Below the pieces are notes generated by a model, which did no database searches, was not told the DNA's origin, and saw only the letters and a list, made by a program, of their open reading frames with translations. A stretch of 64,000 nucleotides of DNA from Ignavibacteriales bacterium (GTDB lineage: Bacteria > Bacteroidota > Ignavibacteria > Ignavibacteriales > Melioribacteraceae): assembly GCA_021740915.1 (NCBI GenBank), contig JAIOYW010000017.1, positions 39,468-103,467 on the forward strand, written 5' to 3'. Below, piece after piece: positions 53,649 through 63,323 of the stretch (positions are counted from its first letter, which is position 1; each line of letters opens with the position of its first letter). The translations under genes were made by a program, and so were the position numbers.

Positions 53649-54095
53649 TTATCTTACAGGCGGTTCATTAAGTATCAGCCAGTACATACCAAGATTGGCA
53701 ACTGCTTCGGCAAACTGTTCAAAGTTAACAGGTTTAACAATATAGCTGTTAACTCCATATTTGTAACATTTCTCAATATCCCGGTCTTCCCGTGAGGATG
53801 TAAGAATAACTACAGGAATTTTCCTTGTTTCCTCATTGTTTTTCATTTCCCTGAGCACTTCTATCCCGTCAATTTTCGGCAGTTTCAAATCGAGCAGTAT
53901 AAGTTTTAAATTATTAGTATTCTCCGCGCCTGCATATTTATTCCGTCCAAATATAAAATCCAAAGCTTCTGCGCCATCACCAACCACATAAACTTTGTTG
54001 GCGAGATTATGTTTGCTGAGCGCTCTCAGAGTAAGTTTAACATCGCTCTGATTGTCTTCAACAAGAAGAATTTCGAAATCGTTAACAAATTGCAT
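53649..54095 (-). CDS. Stand-alone response regulator, Rcp1-like receiver
   Basis: 148 residues, receiver only: LLVEDNQSDVKLTLRAL, Asp in LILLDLKLPKIDG, ILTSSREDRDI and IVKPVNFEQF. Strongly similar in pattern to the receiver at 43.9 kb, including the IDGIEVLREMK block. 26 bases after the PocR-containing kinase gene, 44 before the B12 gene. A complete phosphorylation site is present (unlike the KaiA-like receiver), so it could carry phosphate from the upstream kinase. Confidence 0.94.
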   Translation of the reverse strand: MQFVNDFEILLVEDNQSDVKLTLRALSKHNLANKVYVVGDGAEALDFIFGRNKYAGAENTNNLKLILLDLKLPKIDGIEVLREMKNNEETRKIPVVILTSSREDRDIEKCYKYGVNSYIVKPVNFEQFAEAVANLGMYWLILNEPPVR

Positions 54096-54121
54096 AAAAC
54101 ACTCAAATAATTATTAAAAAT

Positions 54122-57100
54122 TTATTTCTTTCCATTAGGTAAAGAAAAATTAAAAACTGCGCCTTTCCCCGGCTCGGATTCAGCCCAGATATTACCCTTA
54201 TGCCTGTCAATAATTCTTTTTACAAGTGCAAGCCCCACGCCTGTTCCTTCAAATTCATTCTGGCTGTGAAGGCGCTGAAAAACTCCGAATAGTTTTCCTG
54301 CATATTTCATGTCAAAACCAACTCCGTTATCGGCAACGCAATAAACCGTTTCATTTCCACTGATTTTCCCTGAAATCCTTATTTCAGGTTGTTTGTTTTT
54401 TGCTGAAAACTTTACGGCATTTGAAATCAGATTGGCTGCCGCCTGTTTGAGCATCGGATAATCGCCGTATGATTCCGGTAAATCTTCCAGAATACATTTG
54501 ATATTGACCCTGCCGGAAATCAATCCGGCTTCATCCAAAACAGAACTGAATAATTCATTGAAATCAATTTTAACATGAGAAATATCTTTCCGGCTCAGGC
54601 GCGAAAATCGGAGCAGGTCATCGATTAGCCGCCCCATTTTATCGGTATTGGCTATGATATCGGATAGTAATTCGACAGCAGCTTTATCCAGTTTTGTTAT
54701 GTATTCATCAGATAGAATATTTGCAAAGCCGGTAATTGCCCTGAGCGGGGCGCGCAGGTCATGAGAAACTGAATAGCTGAAAGCTTCAAGTTCTGCATTA
54801 ATTTGTGTCAGCTTGTCAGTTCTTTCTTTTACTCTGATCTCCAATTCCTCATTGAGGTCCCTGAGTTGTTTTTCAACCTGTCGTCTTCTTACTATTTCGC
54901 CGATAAGATTTGCGGAGGTTTGAAGCCTGTCCTTAGCTGTTTCAATAATATAGGGCGGTCTGGATTCATATTCTTCAGAACATTTTATCAGGTTTTCGAT
55001 TGGCACATTATAAGTCCGGGAGAGTTCTTTCAGTTTGTCATGGTCTTTAGGAGGATCGCTGTAGCCAAAATTGATAGCCCCGATAATTTCGGAACCCGCG
55101 CGTATCGGCAGTGCGTAAAGTCTTATTCCGCCGTTACATTCAATATCAACCGGGCTGCCTGTCTGAATTGCATTTAGAGAGGCATCCTTCCAGCATGATT
55201 CGTGGCATAGCCATTTGCCGCAGCTAAGGGCTTCTTCTTTATCATCTGTCCCGCAAAGATTCCATGAAGCCTCATCCATCAGTTTACACCATCCTGAAGA
55301 AAAGATTCCGAGAGCGTAGTCGCCTTCTTTTTCATAAATGGCTGATGATGTTTGGAGCAGGCTCAGATAGTCGCTTGCAATTCCATTGAGAAGATCTTTC
55401 CCGACCGAATCAAGTATCAGGCGGGAAGAATTCAGTTCTGTTAAATCGCCGTAGATTTGAAGTAAATTCCGGGTTCCGCCCCGAACCGAATCCGGTTTTT
55501 TGCTTAGCATCCATTCAATTTTTTTAAGCGCCTGCTCAGCTTCCATTTTTTCCGTAACGTCATTTGCAAGTGCAAGGAAAGCAGGCTTTTCCTGGAAATC
55601 CATTGCATGAAGAACAATATCCATCAGCAGTTTTGTGCCGTCTTTCCGGCAGTGCTCCCAAACCCCCATTTCACGGAGACCTTCGAAAAGCAGGGTTCCG
55701 CGCTCCGGGAAATTCCTTAATTCAGCGGATGATTTCATCTCCTGCATCGTCAGTTTCAGAAATTCCTGCCGCGAATAGCCATAAGCGCTGATAGCTGCAT
55801 GGTTGACTTCAAGCACTCTGTATGTCCTTGGTTCAAATATCCACATGGGCATAGGATTATTCTCGAAGAGGTAACGATAATGCCCTTCGCTCCTGCTTAA
55901 TTTCTGCTCCATATGTTTACGGTCAGTAATATCTCTCAAAGTTGCGAGAACCTTTATTCCGGAATTGGAACGCTCTATTACTCCCATTGTCTCTACGTAA
56001 ATTACACTGCCGTCCCGGCTGATAATACGATACTCATTCGGCGTCAGCCGGTCGCCGCCGGAATCTATACACTCTTTAAGCCATTGAGTAACCCTTTCAA
56101 GATCTTTGGGGTGATGTATTTCCTGGTTAACTTTAGTGTAGTCAATCTTTTCATTTTTTTTATATCCGAGTAAATCGTAGAGTCCGTCAGACCAATGCAC
56201 CTCACCTGTGGTAACATCCCAGATAAAATCACCCGATCTGCCAATACGCTGTGCAGTGATAAGCCTCCGCTCGCTTTCCCGGAGATTTTTCTCAGCCTGT
56301 AACCGATCCGTAATATCCCTGGTGGAACCCTGCAGACCAACCGGCAGCCCCTGATCGTTATAGAGTAAACTGGAAGTTATCTCGACCGGGAAAGGAGTGC
56401 CGTCTTTCTTAAACATAACTGCTGTAAAAACAATATTTTTAAAATTCTTATAATTTCGTATAGCCGAAACAGCTTTTTTAGCCATACTCAAATATTCTTT
56501 GAAAGAAGCGTGTTCCGAAAGTCCGGAACCAAGCCATTCCTCCTGTGTGAATCCTGTCATCTGAAAAATGGACGGGCTGACATAGGTAAATTTAAGGCGC
56601 AGATTTACCTGCCAGATCACATCAACCGAATTTTCAGCCAAAAGACGATATTTGTGTTCACTCCGGACCAGAGCCAGCCGGGCTTCATCTTTCTGCTTTT
56701 CGGCTTCTTTTCTTTCGGCTAATTCTTTCTGCAGAGCATAAGAAAGCCGCAAACTTTCGAGGGCGATTGATGTATGTTCGCTGATAAAGAGGCAGTTAGT
56801 TATTTGATCTTTTGTTAATTTTCGCGGGAAATCTGTTGTGCCGACAATAATAATTCCAAACATATCATCTTTTCCGCTTAGAGGGAAATAAGCAAGGGTA
56901 CGAAGCGCGCGCGCTTCAATAACAGTTCTTTCTGCTCGGTTAAAATCAGCTTTTGATGTGTCGTCAATTATAATGGGAGTCCGCGTTTTTATAACTTTAG
57001 AAATATGCGGATGATCCGAAAGCCGCGCAGTCCTGAGTTCCGGCGGAAAAATTTGGGGAAGTTCGGGATCGGTTGCGGCAAGATAAAGCATCTCATTTTC

Positions 57101-57979
57101 CAGCAGGTAAACGGCAGCGCTTCCGCCGCCAATAATGCTGACTGCCGAACTGACAAGCCGCTGGAGAGTATTATGCAGATTTTCAGCAGCTTGATCTCCG
57201 GTTTTGAGTATTTCAGTCAAATTTCCGGAGCTATGCTCAGTGATTCTATGGATATCAGGCTTGAAATTTCCGGTTTCAGTAAAAACAACAGTTAAAAATT
57301 CCTTTGAGTTTATTTCAAATAATTCCACTGAGCAGCTCAGATTTAACTCTCTGCCCGATTTGGATACAGCATTAAATTTTGCGGCTCTTGGGATTTTTCC
57401 TTCAGCAAGGTCAGTTATTATCCTTTTTAGTTGATCACTTTCCCAGAAGGGCAGGGTGTCAGACGAAAGCCCTATAAATTCATCACAGTGATATCCGAAA
57501 AGTGAAGAAAAAGCCTTGTTGATATACATCAGGGTGTTATCCGAATAGCGGATGATTATTGTCGCTACAGGAGATATCTCAGAATACTGGAAAAACTGGT
57601 CAGCCTTTGTGTTTCTGAATTTTACAGAAACACCTGTTTTTTTTAAGAGCCGGTGAATTCTTACAAGGAGTTCAGACTTTTCGAGCGGCAGAAAAATAAT
57701 CTCGTCAAAGAATTCGGCAGGGAGTTCATTCAGGAAATCCGAAGCGGACTGGTCTGCAATAAAAATAGAACGGGTATTTCCCGGGAAATAAAAAGGTGAA
57801 TCGGGCTGTTTGTATCTCAGATATTTCCCCTCCGTTAAACCATCAAAAATGATGATTTCCGGTATTTCCCCCATTGGGTTTTCTTCGGAAACATTTGTTA
57901 ACCTGAAATTATCTGCAAGCAGATTGTCAAGAATTTTCCTGATCTCTTCATTGCCCGCAGCAATACATATTGTACTCAT
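54122..57979 (-). CDS. Multi-sensor histidine kinase PAS-GAF-PAS3-PocR-HK
   Basis: 1285 residues, soluble. A receiver-like N-terminus without clear phosphosite (about 1-115), PAS (about 130-230), GAF (about 260-420), PAS (about 445-560), PAS (about 570-685), PAS (about 690-805), a Cys-rich PocR-type sensory domain (about 880-1000; GWCKLMDEASW, CGKWLCHESCW, PIRAGSEIIGAINFGY), coiled coil, and a phytochrome-like core with VSHDLRAPLRAI, NLISNAVKFS, GVGFDMKYAG and GTGVGLALV. PocR domains in other proteins bind small organic ligands or respond to metabolic cues; here the ligand is unknown. It is the first gene of the tight run down to kaiC and the REC-PAS kinase. Confidence 0.9.
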   Translation of the reverse strand: MSTICIAAGNEEIRKILDNLLADNFRLTNVSEENPMGEIPEIIIFDGLTEGKYLRYKQPDSPFYFPGNTRSIFIADQSASDFLNELPAEFFDEIIFLPLEKSELLVRIHRLLKKTGVSVKFRNTKADQFFQYSEISPVATIIIRYSDNTLMYINKAFSSLFGYHCDEFIGLSSDTLPFWESDQLKRIITDLAEGKIPRAAKFNAVSKSGRELNLSCSVELFEINSKEFLTVVFTETGNFKPDIHRITEHSSGNLTEILKTGDQAAENLHNTLQRLVSSAVSIIGGGSAAVYLLENEMLYLAATDPELPQIFPPELRTARLSDHPHISKVIKTRTPIIIDDTSKADFNRAERTVIEARALRTLAYFPLSGKDDMFGIIIVGTTDFPRKLTKDQITNCLFISEHTSIALESLRLSYALQKELAERKEAEKQKDEARLALVRSEHKYRLLAENSVDVIWQVNLRLKFTYVSPSIFQMTGFTQEEWLGSGLSEHASFKEYLSMAKKAVSAIRNYKNFKNIVFTAVMFKKDGTPFPVEITSSLLYNDQGLPVGLQGSTRDITDRLQAEKNLRESERRLITAQRIGRSGDFIWDVTTGEVHWSDGLYDLLGYKKNEKIDYTKVNQEIHHPKDLERVTQWLKECIDSGGDRLTPNEYRIISRDGSVIYVETMGVIERSNSGIKVLATLRDITDRKHMEQKLSRSEGHYRYLFENNPMPMWIFEPRTYRVLEVNHAAISAYGYSRQEFLKLTMQEMKSSAELRNFPERGTLLFEGLREMGVWEHCRKDGTKLLMDIVLHAMDFQEKPAFLALANDVTEKMEAEQALKKIEWMLSKKPDSVRGGTRNLLQIYGDLTELNSSRLILDSVGKDLLNGIASDYLSLLQTSSAIYEKEGDYALGIFSSGWCKLMDEASWNLCGTDDKEEALSCGKWLCHESCWKDASLNAIQTGSPVDIECNGGIRLYALPIRAGSEIIGAINFGYSDPPKDHDKLKELSRTYNVPIENLIKCSEEYESRPPYIIETAKDRLQTSANLIGEIVRRRQVEKQLRDLNEELEIRVKERTDKLTQINAELEAFSYSVSHDLRAPLRAITGFANILSDEYITKLDKAAVELLSDIIANTDKMGRLIDDLLRFSRLSRKDISHVKIDFNELFSSVLDEAGLISGRVNIKCILEDLPESYGDYPMLKQAAANLISNAVKFSAKNKQPEIRISGKISGNETVYCVADNGVGFDMKYAGKLFGVFQRLHSQNEFEGTGVGLALVKRIIDRHKGNIWAESEPGKGAVFNFSLPNGKK

Positions 57980-58125
57980 TTGCGCTCAGGGGATTATATA
58001 TAAAACACTAATCAGCTAATCTGGAATATCCTTTTTGATTATAAAATATTTGTTCCTTCGTGTATAAGCTAAAATAATGAAAAAACATCTATAAATGACT
58101 ATTCACATTCCTCAGATTTGCTTCT

Positions 58126-60786
58126 TTATTTATTTAATTTCCCGTGAGAAGAGTCAGAAGAATTATATTTCGGTGGTTCGCCGTTTTTAATAAGCAAAGC
58201 ATTAACTTCGTTCTTCAGATCAATAATTCGTGATTCCCTGCCAAGCAGAGCTTCCTGCCATCTTTTGAGTTCAATAAGCTGCCTGTTCATATTTTGCAAA
58301 GTCAGATTCCGCTCGGTAATATCCTGCCCCTGCACTATTGTTTCAATAAGAGTTTTTCTGTCTGGTGAATAAATATTTGCTGAATTCCATAAAGCTGTAA
58401 TTATCTCGTCGTCTTTTCTCAAAATCCTGATTTCAACTGATTCCCAATTCTCACCCGAAAGGGCAGCGGAAACTTTGGACTGAGATTCGGCAGATTCATC
58501 CTTTGGGAAAAGTATTCTAACAGGTTTCCCGATAATTTCATCGGTGGAATAGCCGGTCAGCCGTTCGAAAGCGTGATTAAATCTTGTTATCCTGTATGCG
58601 GGATCCCAGGTCATAATCGGGGCACTGGCATAATTAAAGAGATTATTCAGATACTCGGCATTTTTTCTTAGTTCCTCTTCGGCTTTTTTCCTCTGAGTTA
58701 TAATTTCATTATATATAACTATCCCTCCGATTGAGCCATCTGCCTGAAACCATGGACGGCATTCCCATCTGTTCCATTCAATACTTCCATCAGCTCTGTT
58801 AAAAGGATCATCCTCTGCATTAAAAATTCCTCCCCTGAGGGCTCTGCGGTGTACTTCTTTCCATTTCTCAGGCAGATCGGGAAGAACTTCATACATATGT
58901 TTCCCGATTATTTCAGGATCGGCGATTCCATAGTCATCGAGATATCGTTTACTGACGAAAATATACCGCAGGTCCTTATCATATACTGCAACTGCACTCT
59001 GGTTATGTTCAATTATATACTGCATCAAAAAATTATTATGCCGCAGTTTATTCCGGCTCTCACGCAGATCGTCTTCTGTTTTGCGGCGTTTTGTGATATC
59101 AATTATTATGGCTGAATAGTAAGTTTCATTATTAAAAATGGTCTTTTGCAGGAAAACTTCTACCGGGTATGTGCTTCCATCCTTTCTTTTATGAACTGTC
59201 TCGAAAACAATTTCCTTATCCTCTTTTTGTTCGAGTTTTTCGAGCAATCGTGCAAAACTATTGGGAGTGTATTCAGGTTTCAGGTCAAGCGGTGTAAGTT
59301 TTTGTATCTCTTCAATTGAGTATCCGAGATTTTGCAGAGCTTTTCTGTTGACTTCAATAAATTTCAGAGTTTCAGTGGAAAAAAGATAAATTTCGTTCTG
59401 AGAATCAGCGATAATCCTGTTTAATCTTTCTATCCTCTGGATTGCAGCTTTGGACAGGGTAATATCAATATGTGTACCCATCATAATTTCAGGTTCGCCG
59501 GCTTCATTCCGTGTGATCACCTTTCCTCTGTCACGGATCCAAACCCAGTTGCCATTCTTATGTTTCAGCCTGAATTCGCTTTCAAAAAAATCACATTCAT
59601 TCCGGAGAATTTTCTCAATTTGTTTTTGTGCATATTTATGATCTCCGGGATGCAGCAGTCCGGCAAAAGTTTTAATTGATACCGGCGACAGTTCTTCGAG
59701 AGTATAACCTAACATTTCTGCCCAGCGGTCATTATACACAGATTCGCCGGTCTGGATATTCCATTCCCAGGTGCCGGCGCCGGTGGCTTCCAGAATACCT
59801 TTAAGCCTGTTTTGTTCCCGCTCAAGCTGCTCTTTAGTTTTTATCTGATCGGTAATATCAGTAACGGTTGTAATAAAAAACAGGGGCTTGCCATTCTTAT
59901 CCCGACTCATAACCGTACTTACATCTCCCCAGATAACAGATCCATTTTTATGCAGATATCTTTTATGAAATCTTGTGGAATCCATTTTACCATGCAGCAA
60001 AGGGTCAATTATTCTTTTTATTTCAGGGATATCTTTTGCGGGGGTAATATCCTGCCATTTCTTATGATTCAGTTCATCGCGAGTATAACCGAGCATATTG
60101 CATAAAGCCTGATTTGCGAAAACCTTACCATCCGGCATTGTAAGGGATTTGCCGACATTTGCGGTTTCAAAAACAATCCTGAATTTTTCTTCTTCAGCCT
60201 TGCGTTTTTTATCTGCATCAACAAAAAACTCAATTTCAATGAGAAATCTAAACATTACAACAGCAATGACAGGGTAAATAACCAGAATGGGCAACGCAAA
60301 GTTTGTTACAATTTCAGAGGGTTTCAGTCCGGGGATCAGAAACAGCCAGATAAATACAAAAAGATGCAGCAGAAAAGCAAAAAGTGAGAGAGTGGTCATT
60401 TTAAGTGCAAGTTTCCGGTCGATGCGGTAGCGGAGAAAAAGCCCGAAAAGGATAGAAGTTGCAAGTATTCCAAGTTTTACGTATGCGGCTTCACCGCCTA
60501 AAAAAAGTCTGAAAACACCGGCGCTGATAAATGTTATTCCCGCTGCAGCAGGTCCGGCGAGAAAAGCCGCTGCGCTCAGGATTATTGTTGTACCATCTAA
60601 AAAAACAATATCCAGGCTGTGATAACAATTTGCCATATCCAGAATTGCAAAGAAGGCGAATAAAACTCCGGTGAAAAGATTTCTGAATTTTGCAGGTATC
60701 CGATCATTATATTGGTATAATAATCGATAAGAGAAAGCTAATAAGATCAGCGAAAGAATCGTTATGATAATATCTTTGTCCGGCAT
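58126..60786 (-). CDS. Membrane PAS-only sensor without a recognised output domain
   Basis: 886 residues. Six or so N-terminal membrane helices (about 5-195; FAFFAILDMANCYHSLDIVF, ILSAAAFLAGPAAAGITFISAG) resemble a LytS-type 5TM receptor. Five PAS/PAC modules follow (about 205-325, 335-455, 460-580, 595-715, 720-840), ending in a coiled coil (LIELKRWQEALLGRESRII). No kinase, GGDEF, EAL or methyl-acceptor domain follows; the stop at 58,126 is normal. It may hand its signal to one of the adjacent kinases by binding. 146 bases upstream of the next kinase gene. Confidence 0.88.
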   Translation of the reverse strand: MPDKDIIITILSLILLAFSYRLLYQYNDRIPAKFRNLFTGVLFAFFAILDMANCYHSLDIVFLDGTTIILSAAAFLAGPAAAGITFISAGVFRLFLGGEAAYVKLGILATSILFGLFLRYRIDRKLALKMTTLSLFAFLLHLFVFIWLFLIPGLKPSEIVTNFALPILVIYPVIAVVMFRFLIEIEFFVDADKKRKAEEEKFRIVFETANVGKSLTMPDGKVFANQALCNMLGYTRDELNHKKWQDITPAKDIPEIKRIIDPLLHGKMDSTRFHKRYLHKNGSVIWGDVSTVMSRDKNGKPLFFITTVTDITDQIKTKEQLEREQNRLKGILEATGAGTWEWNIQTGESVYNDRWAEMLGYTLEELSPVSIKTFAGLLHPGDHKYAQKQIEKILRNECDFFESEFRLKHKNGNWVWIRDRGKVITRNEAGEPEIMMGTHIDITLSKAAIQRIERLNRIIADSQNEIYLFSTETLKFIEVNRKALQNLGYSIEEIQKLTPLDLKPEYTPNSFARLLEKLEQKEDKEIVFETVHKRKDGSTYPVEVFLQKTIFNNETYYSAIIIDITKRRKTEDDLRESRNKLRHNNFLMQYIIEHNQSAVAVYDKDLRYIFVSKRYLDDYGIADPEIIGKHMYEVLPDLPEKWKEVHRRALRGGIFNAEDDPFNRADGSIEWNRWECRPWFQADGSIGGIVIYNEIITQRKKAEEELRKNAEYLNNLFNYASAPIMTWDPAYRITRFNHAFERLTGYSTDEIIGKPVRILFPKDESAESQSKVSAALSGENWESVEIRILRKDDEIITALWNSANIYSPDRKTLIETIVQGQDITERNLTLQNMNRQLIELKRWQEALLGRESRIIDLKNEVNALLIKNGEPPKYNSSDSSHGKLNK

Positions 60787-61642
60787 ATCTCACCTCATAA
60801 CTTATAAACTGCAAAAAGGATCTCAGGCTCGCTCAATTATAACTTCAGGTGCAATAACTATGCAGCAAACGATCAAATAAATGAATAATTTAAACTTTGA
60901 CTATCCCGAAGCACGAAAAAAAAGAAAACTGTTTGTGCTGAATGAAAGATGATTATATCTATCTAAAGACTGGATCATTGTTTATCCACTTTACGAAGAG
61001 AATTCATTATAAATTCCGGCTTAAATGATTTTTGGAAAACAATGCATCGGTTCATATCACAGGCAGTCCCTGTACTGTTGAACAGTTTTCGCAGAAGGAT
61101 TCCGGTAGAATTTTCATTGTAATTTACAAAAATTTAAGGAATAATGGTAGATAAATCCGAGGTTTAAGTTTATTCCCTCAGTTTATTATTGGGATTTCGA
61201 TTTGCCTTTTGCCCGTCTAAATGGCGTGTCATTTTCCCGCACAGAGTTCCGCTGCCCCGCCCCCTGAACCGCAGTATGCAGAGAAATTCCCTTTCCCGGG
61301 AGGGGTGCCGTAAGGGCGGGGCAGGCGATGCACAGCCGGCTGAAGGAGAATAAAACCTTAAGCGGAAGGACACAATAGCACAAACCCCTCCTCAGGCAGG
61401 TGTATTCATTGACAATTCAAAAATTCGCAGAATTTATTATCTTTTTTGATTCCTGCTTATTAGGACATCCCTTCTTATATTCAATCATCTTACTGCAGAC
61501 AGAAATTATTTTCAATTCTCTTTTGACAATATCCTAAACTATTTATAGATTAAAGTTGTGCATTATTATAAATTGCAATTAATTATTAATTTATTTGTTG
61601 GTTGCTGACTCTAATGTTGTGGCTTCTAAATCATACAATATC
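60787..61642. other. Gene-poor stretch between the signalling island and the HTH gene
   Basis: About 850 bases without a supported gene. At 61,287-61,327 there is a repeat CCCTTTCCCGGGAGGGGTGC..AGGGCGGGGCAGG that resembles 30,317-30,350. Elsewhere it is AT-rich; the left end should hold the promoter for the PAS-only sensor and the right end that of the HTH gene, but I see no defined boxes. Minus-strand frames over the GC-rich part are artefacts. Confidence 0.5.
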
Positions 61643-62383
61643 ATGCTGGAAAAAAATCTGAATAATTACGGAAAATCTGGTCACGACGATCACCCCGATG
61701 AAAACGGGGGAGTTCCGTTTACAGAACTGGTGGAAATCGGCAGAAGACTTGCCCAGTTTGCTAAAGAAAAATACGGCTCCAAAACCGTTCTTATCGAAAA
61801 ACTGCAAATTGAACCGGAAGAGGCGATCAAATATTTCAGCTACAGAAAGCCTATTCACCCGGACGTGCTGATTAAACTCTCAAATCTCGGCTGCAACATT
61901 GACTGGCTGCTGACAGGAAAAGGTGTTTTTTCACCCGCAGGGAATAAGGTTTCGAAATCGGAAGAGGGCTTTTCTCCTGCCGATCATCAGAAGTTTACTG
62001 ACGCTGTTAAACTAAAAAAGGAAAAAGCTCCGCCGGAAAGCACTTTCAATTCCAAAATCCTTGAACTCGAAAAAGAATTACAGCAGATCACCCATAAGAA
62101 CAATCATCTGCTTGAAGAGCTTGTCTCGATTAAAGGGAAAGTGGAAGCGGAAGTAGCCGCCGAAAAAGCAGACAAAAGAAAAAGCGAGTTTCAGCTCGAT
62201 GACGAAAAATTGGACAAAATCATAAATTTTATTATTGATGAAATTAAAGATGCCGAACTGAAGGCTATCGAAAAACTTCTTACAAGAACTTACGATAATT
62301 TCCAGAAAGATATTCTTTCTGTCCTGAATGGCGCAAATGAGATTAATAAAGATAAAATAAGAAAGATATTGCAGGGTAAATAG
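61643..62383 (+). CDS. HTH (phage-repressor type) protein with coiled-coil C-terminus
   Basis: 246 residues from ATG 61,643; the frame is open further upstream (TTG 61,595), and no clear ribosome site decides the start. Helix-turn-helix region (about 25-95): TELVEIGRRLAQFAKEKYGS.., VLIKLSNLGCNIDWLLTGKG, the last phrase common to CI/XRE-like repressors. It is followed by a charged linker (KSEEGFSPADHQKF), then a long coiled coil (NSKILELEKELQQI..) and a helical tail. A DNA-binding regulator that may dimerise by the coiled coil. Targets unknown; it may control the two small genes downstream. Confidence 0.7.
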   Translation: MLEKNLNNYGKSGHDDHPDENGGVPFTELVEIGRRLAQFAKEKYGSKTVLIEKLQIEPEEAIKYFSYRKPIHPDVLIKLSNLGCNIDWLLTGKGVFSPAGNKVSKSEEGFSPADHQKFTDAVKLKKEKAPPESTFNSKILELEKELQQITHKNNHLLEELVSIKGKVEAEVAAEKADKRKSEFQLDDEKLDKIINFIIDEIKDAELKAIEKLLTRTYDNFQKDILSVLNGANEINKDKIRKILQGK

Positions 62384-62450
62384 TGTGATGTTCATCATTG
62401 GAACAAACTGTTCCAAGATGTAAATTTGAGCAGTTCTATTTGGAGGTAAT

Positions 62451-62618
62451 GTGACTGCCCTGGGCTGGAAACCCGAGCACGGTGATTATGATAAAAAGAA
62501 TGCATCTTTTGACGCTAAGCAGATTAGAAGAAAAAAGATCATTCATGCGGTTATGAATGTTTTTCTGGTTGCGGCGATTATAGGTATTTTGTTGATTTCT
62601 ATCTATATTTTTTCATAA
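62451..62618 (+). CDS. 55-residue single-span membrane protein (GTG start)
   Basis: Short gene opening with GTG, strongly supported by GGAGG at 62,442-62,446 four bases before it. Product: VTALGWKPEHGDYDKK, a basic stretch (KQIRRKKIIH) and one C-terminal membrane helix (MNVFLVAAIIGILLISIYIF). The basic residues before the helix predict an N-in orientation. No family recognised. It lies between the HTH gene and the next hypothetical gene, which starts 7 bases after its stop. Confidence 0.65.
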   Translation: MTALGWKPEHGDYDKKNASFDAKQIRRKKIIHAVMNVFLVAAIIGILLISIYIFS

Positions 62619-62625
62619 TTGATTT

Positions 62626-63219
62626 TTGATTTCTCTTTTGAATCTTATAGGTACATTGAAAAAGCTCGAACCCGGAAAGATTTTCCTTGAGGCGCTGATG
62701 ATTATTTTCAGCGTTCTTATTGCGCTATATTTTAATAATCTGAGGGAATCGGCAAGAGACCGTGAGATAACAGAGAAAGCTCTTAATGCCATTCGAAGTG
62801 AAGTAGTAAAGAATAAAGAATTTGTTGCCCCTCGTGTCGGGTATTATTCGGCTATGGCGGATACTCTTGCAAATCTTATTTCGATACATGGAAAAGATGC
62901 CAAAGGAGTAAAAATCCCCGGGTGGAGGGGAGCTATGCCTCTTCTTCTTCGGGATGCCGCTTTTAAAACAACAATTTCCACTCAGAATTTTGCCGGAATT
63001 CCTTTCGAAATTGCCGAAAGAATTTCTTTTCACTATTCATTTCAGGAAATATTCGGTAAAATGTTCGAGAAATTTTTATACGATCTGATTGATGATAATG
63101 CGCCTTCTCTCAGGAAACTCTATTTTATGTTCTCAGAGTTAAAACAGATGGGCGGCGAAATGGTTGAGTCCTATCAAACCATGGAAGTCATTCTGAAAAA
63201 TCAGACGGTTGTGGATTAG
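62626..63219 (+). CDS. DUF6090-like membrane-anchored protein
   Basis: About 197 residues if the TTG at 62,626 is used; later TTG codons (62,638, 62,656) are possible and there is no ATG near, so the start is uncertain. One N-terminal membrane helix (IFLEALMIIFSVLIALYFNN) followed by a soluble, mostly helical domain with ITEKALNAIRSEVVKNKEFV and FHYSFQEIFGKMFEKF. This pattern is seen in small Bacteroidota membrane proteins assigned to DUF6090, function unknown. Seven bases after the 55-residue membrane protein gene. Confidence 0.6.
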   Translation: MISLLNLIGTLKKLEPGKIFLEALMIIFSVLIALYFNNLRESARDREITEKALNAIRSEVVKNKEFVAPRVGYYSAMADTLANLISIHGKDAKGVKIPGWRGAMPLLLRDAAFKTTISTQNFAGIPFEIAERISFHYSFQEIFGKMFEKFLYDLIDDNAPSLRKLYFMFSELKQMGGEMVESYQTMEVILKNQTVVD

Positions 63220-63323
63220 ATTAGCTGGTTTCATCCCCGGAGTTTCAAATCCAAAATCCCATACAGATAACTCAGCTTTCACGTCATTGCCCCGCTCCGC
63301 GGGGGAGGCGTGCACGAATAATT

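Noticed and set aside
61170..61383. Two overlapping minus-strand ORFs of about 65 residues
   Set aside because: They overlap a GC-rich intergenic repeat shared with 30,317, have no ribosome site and no recognisable protein features.
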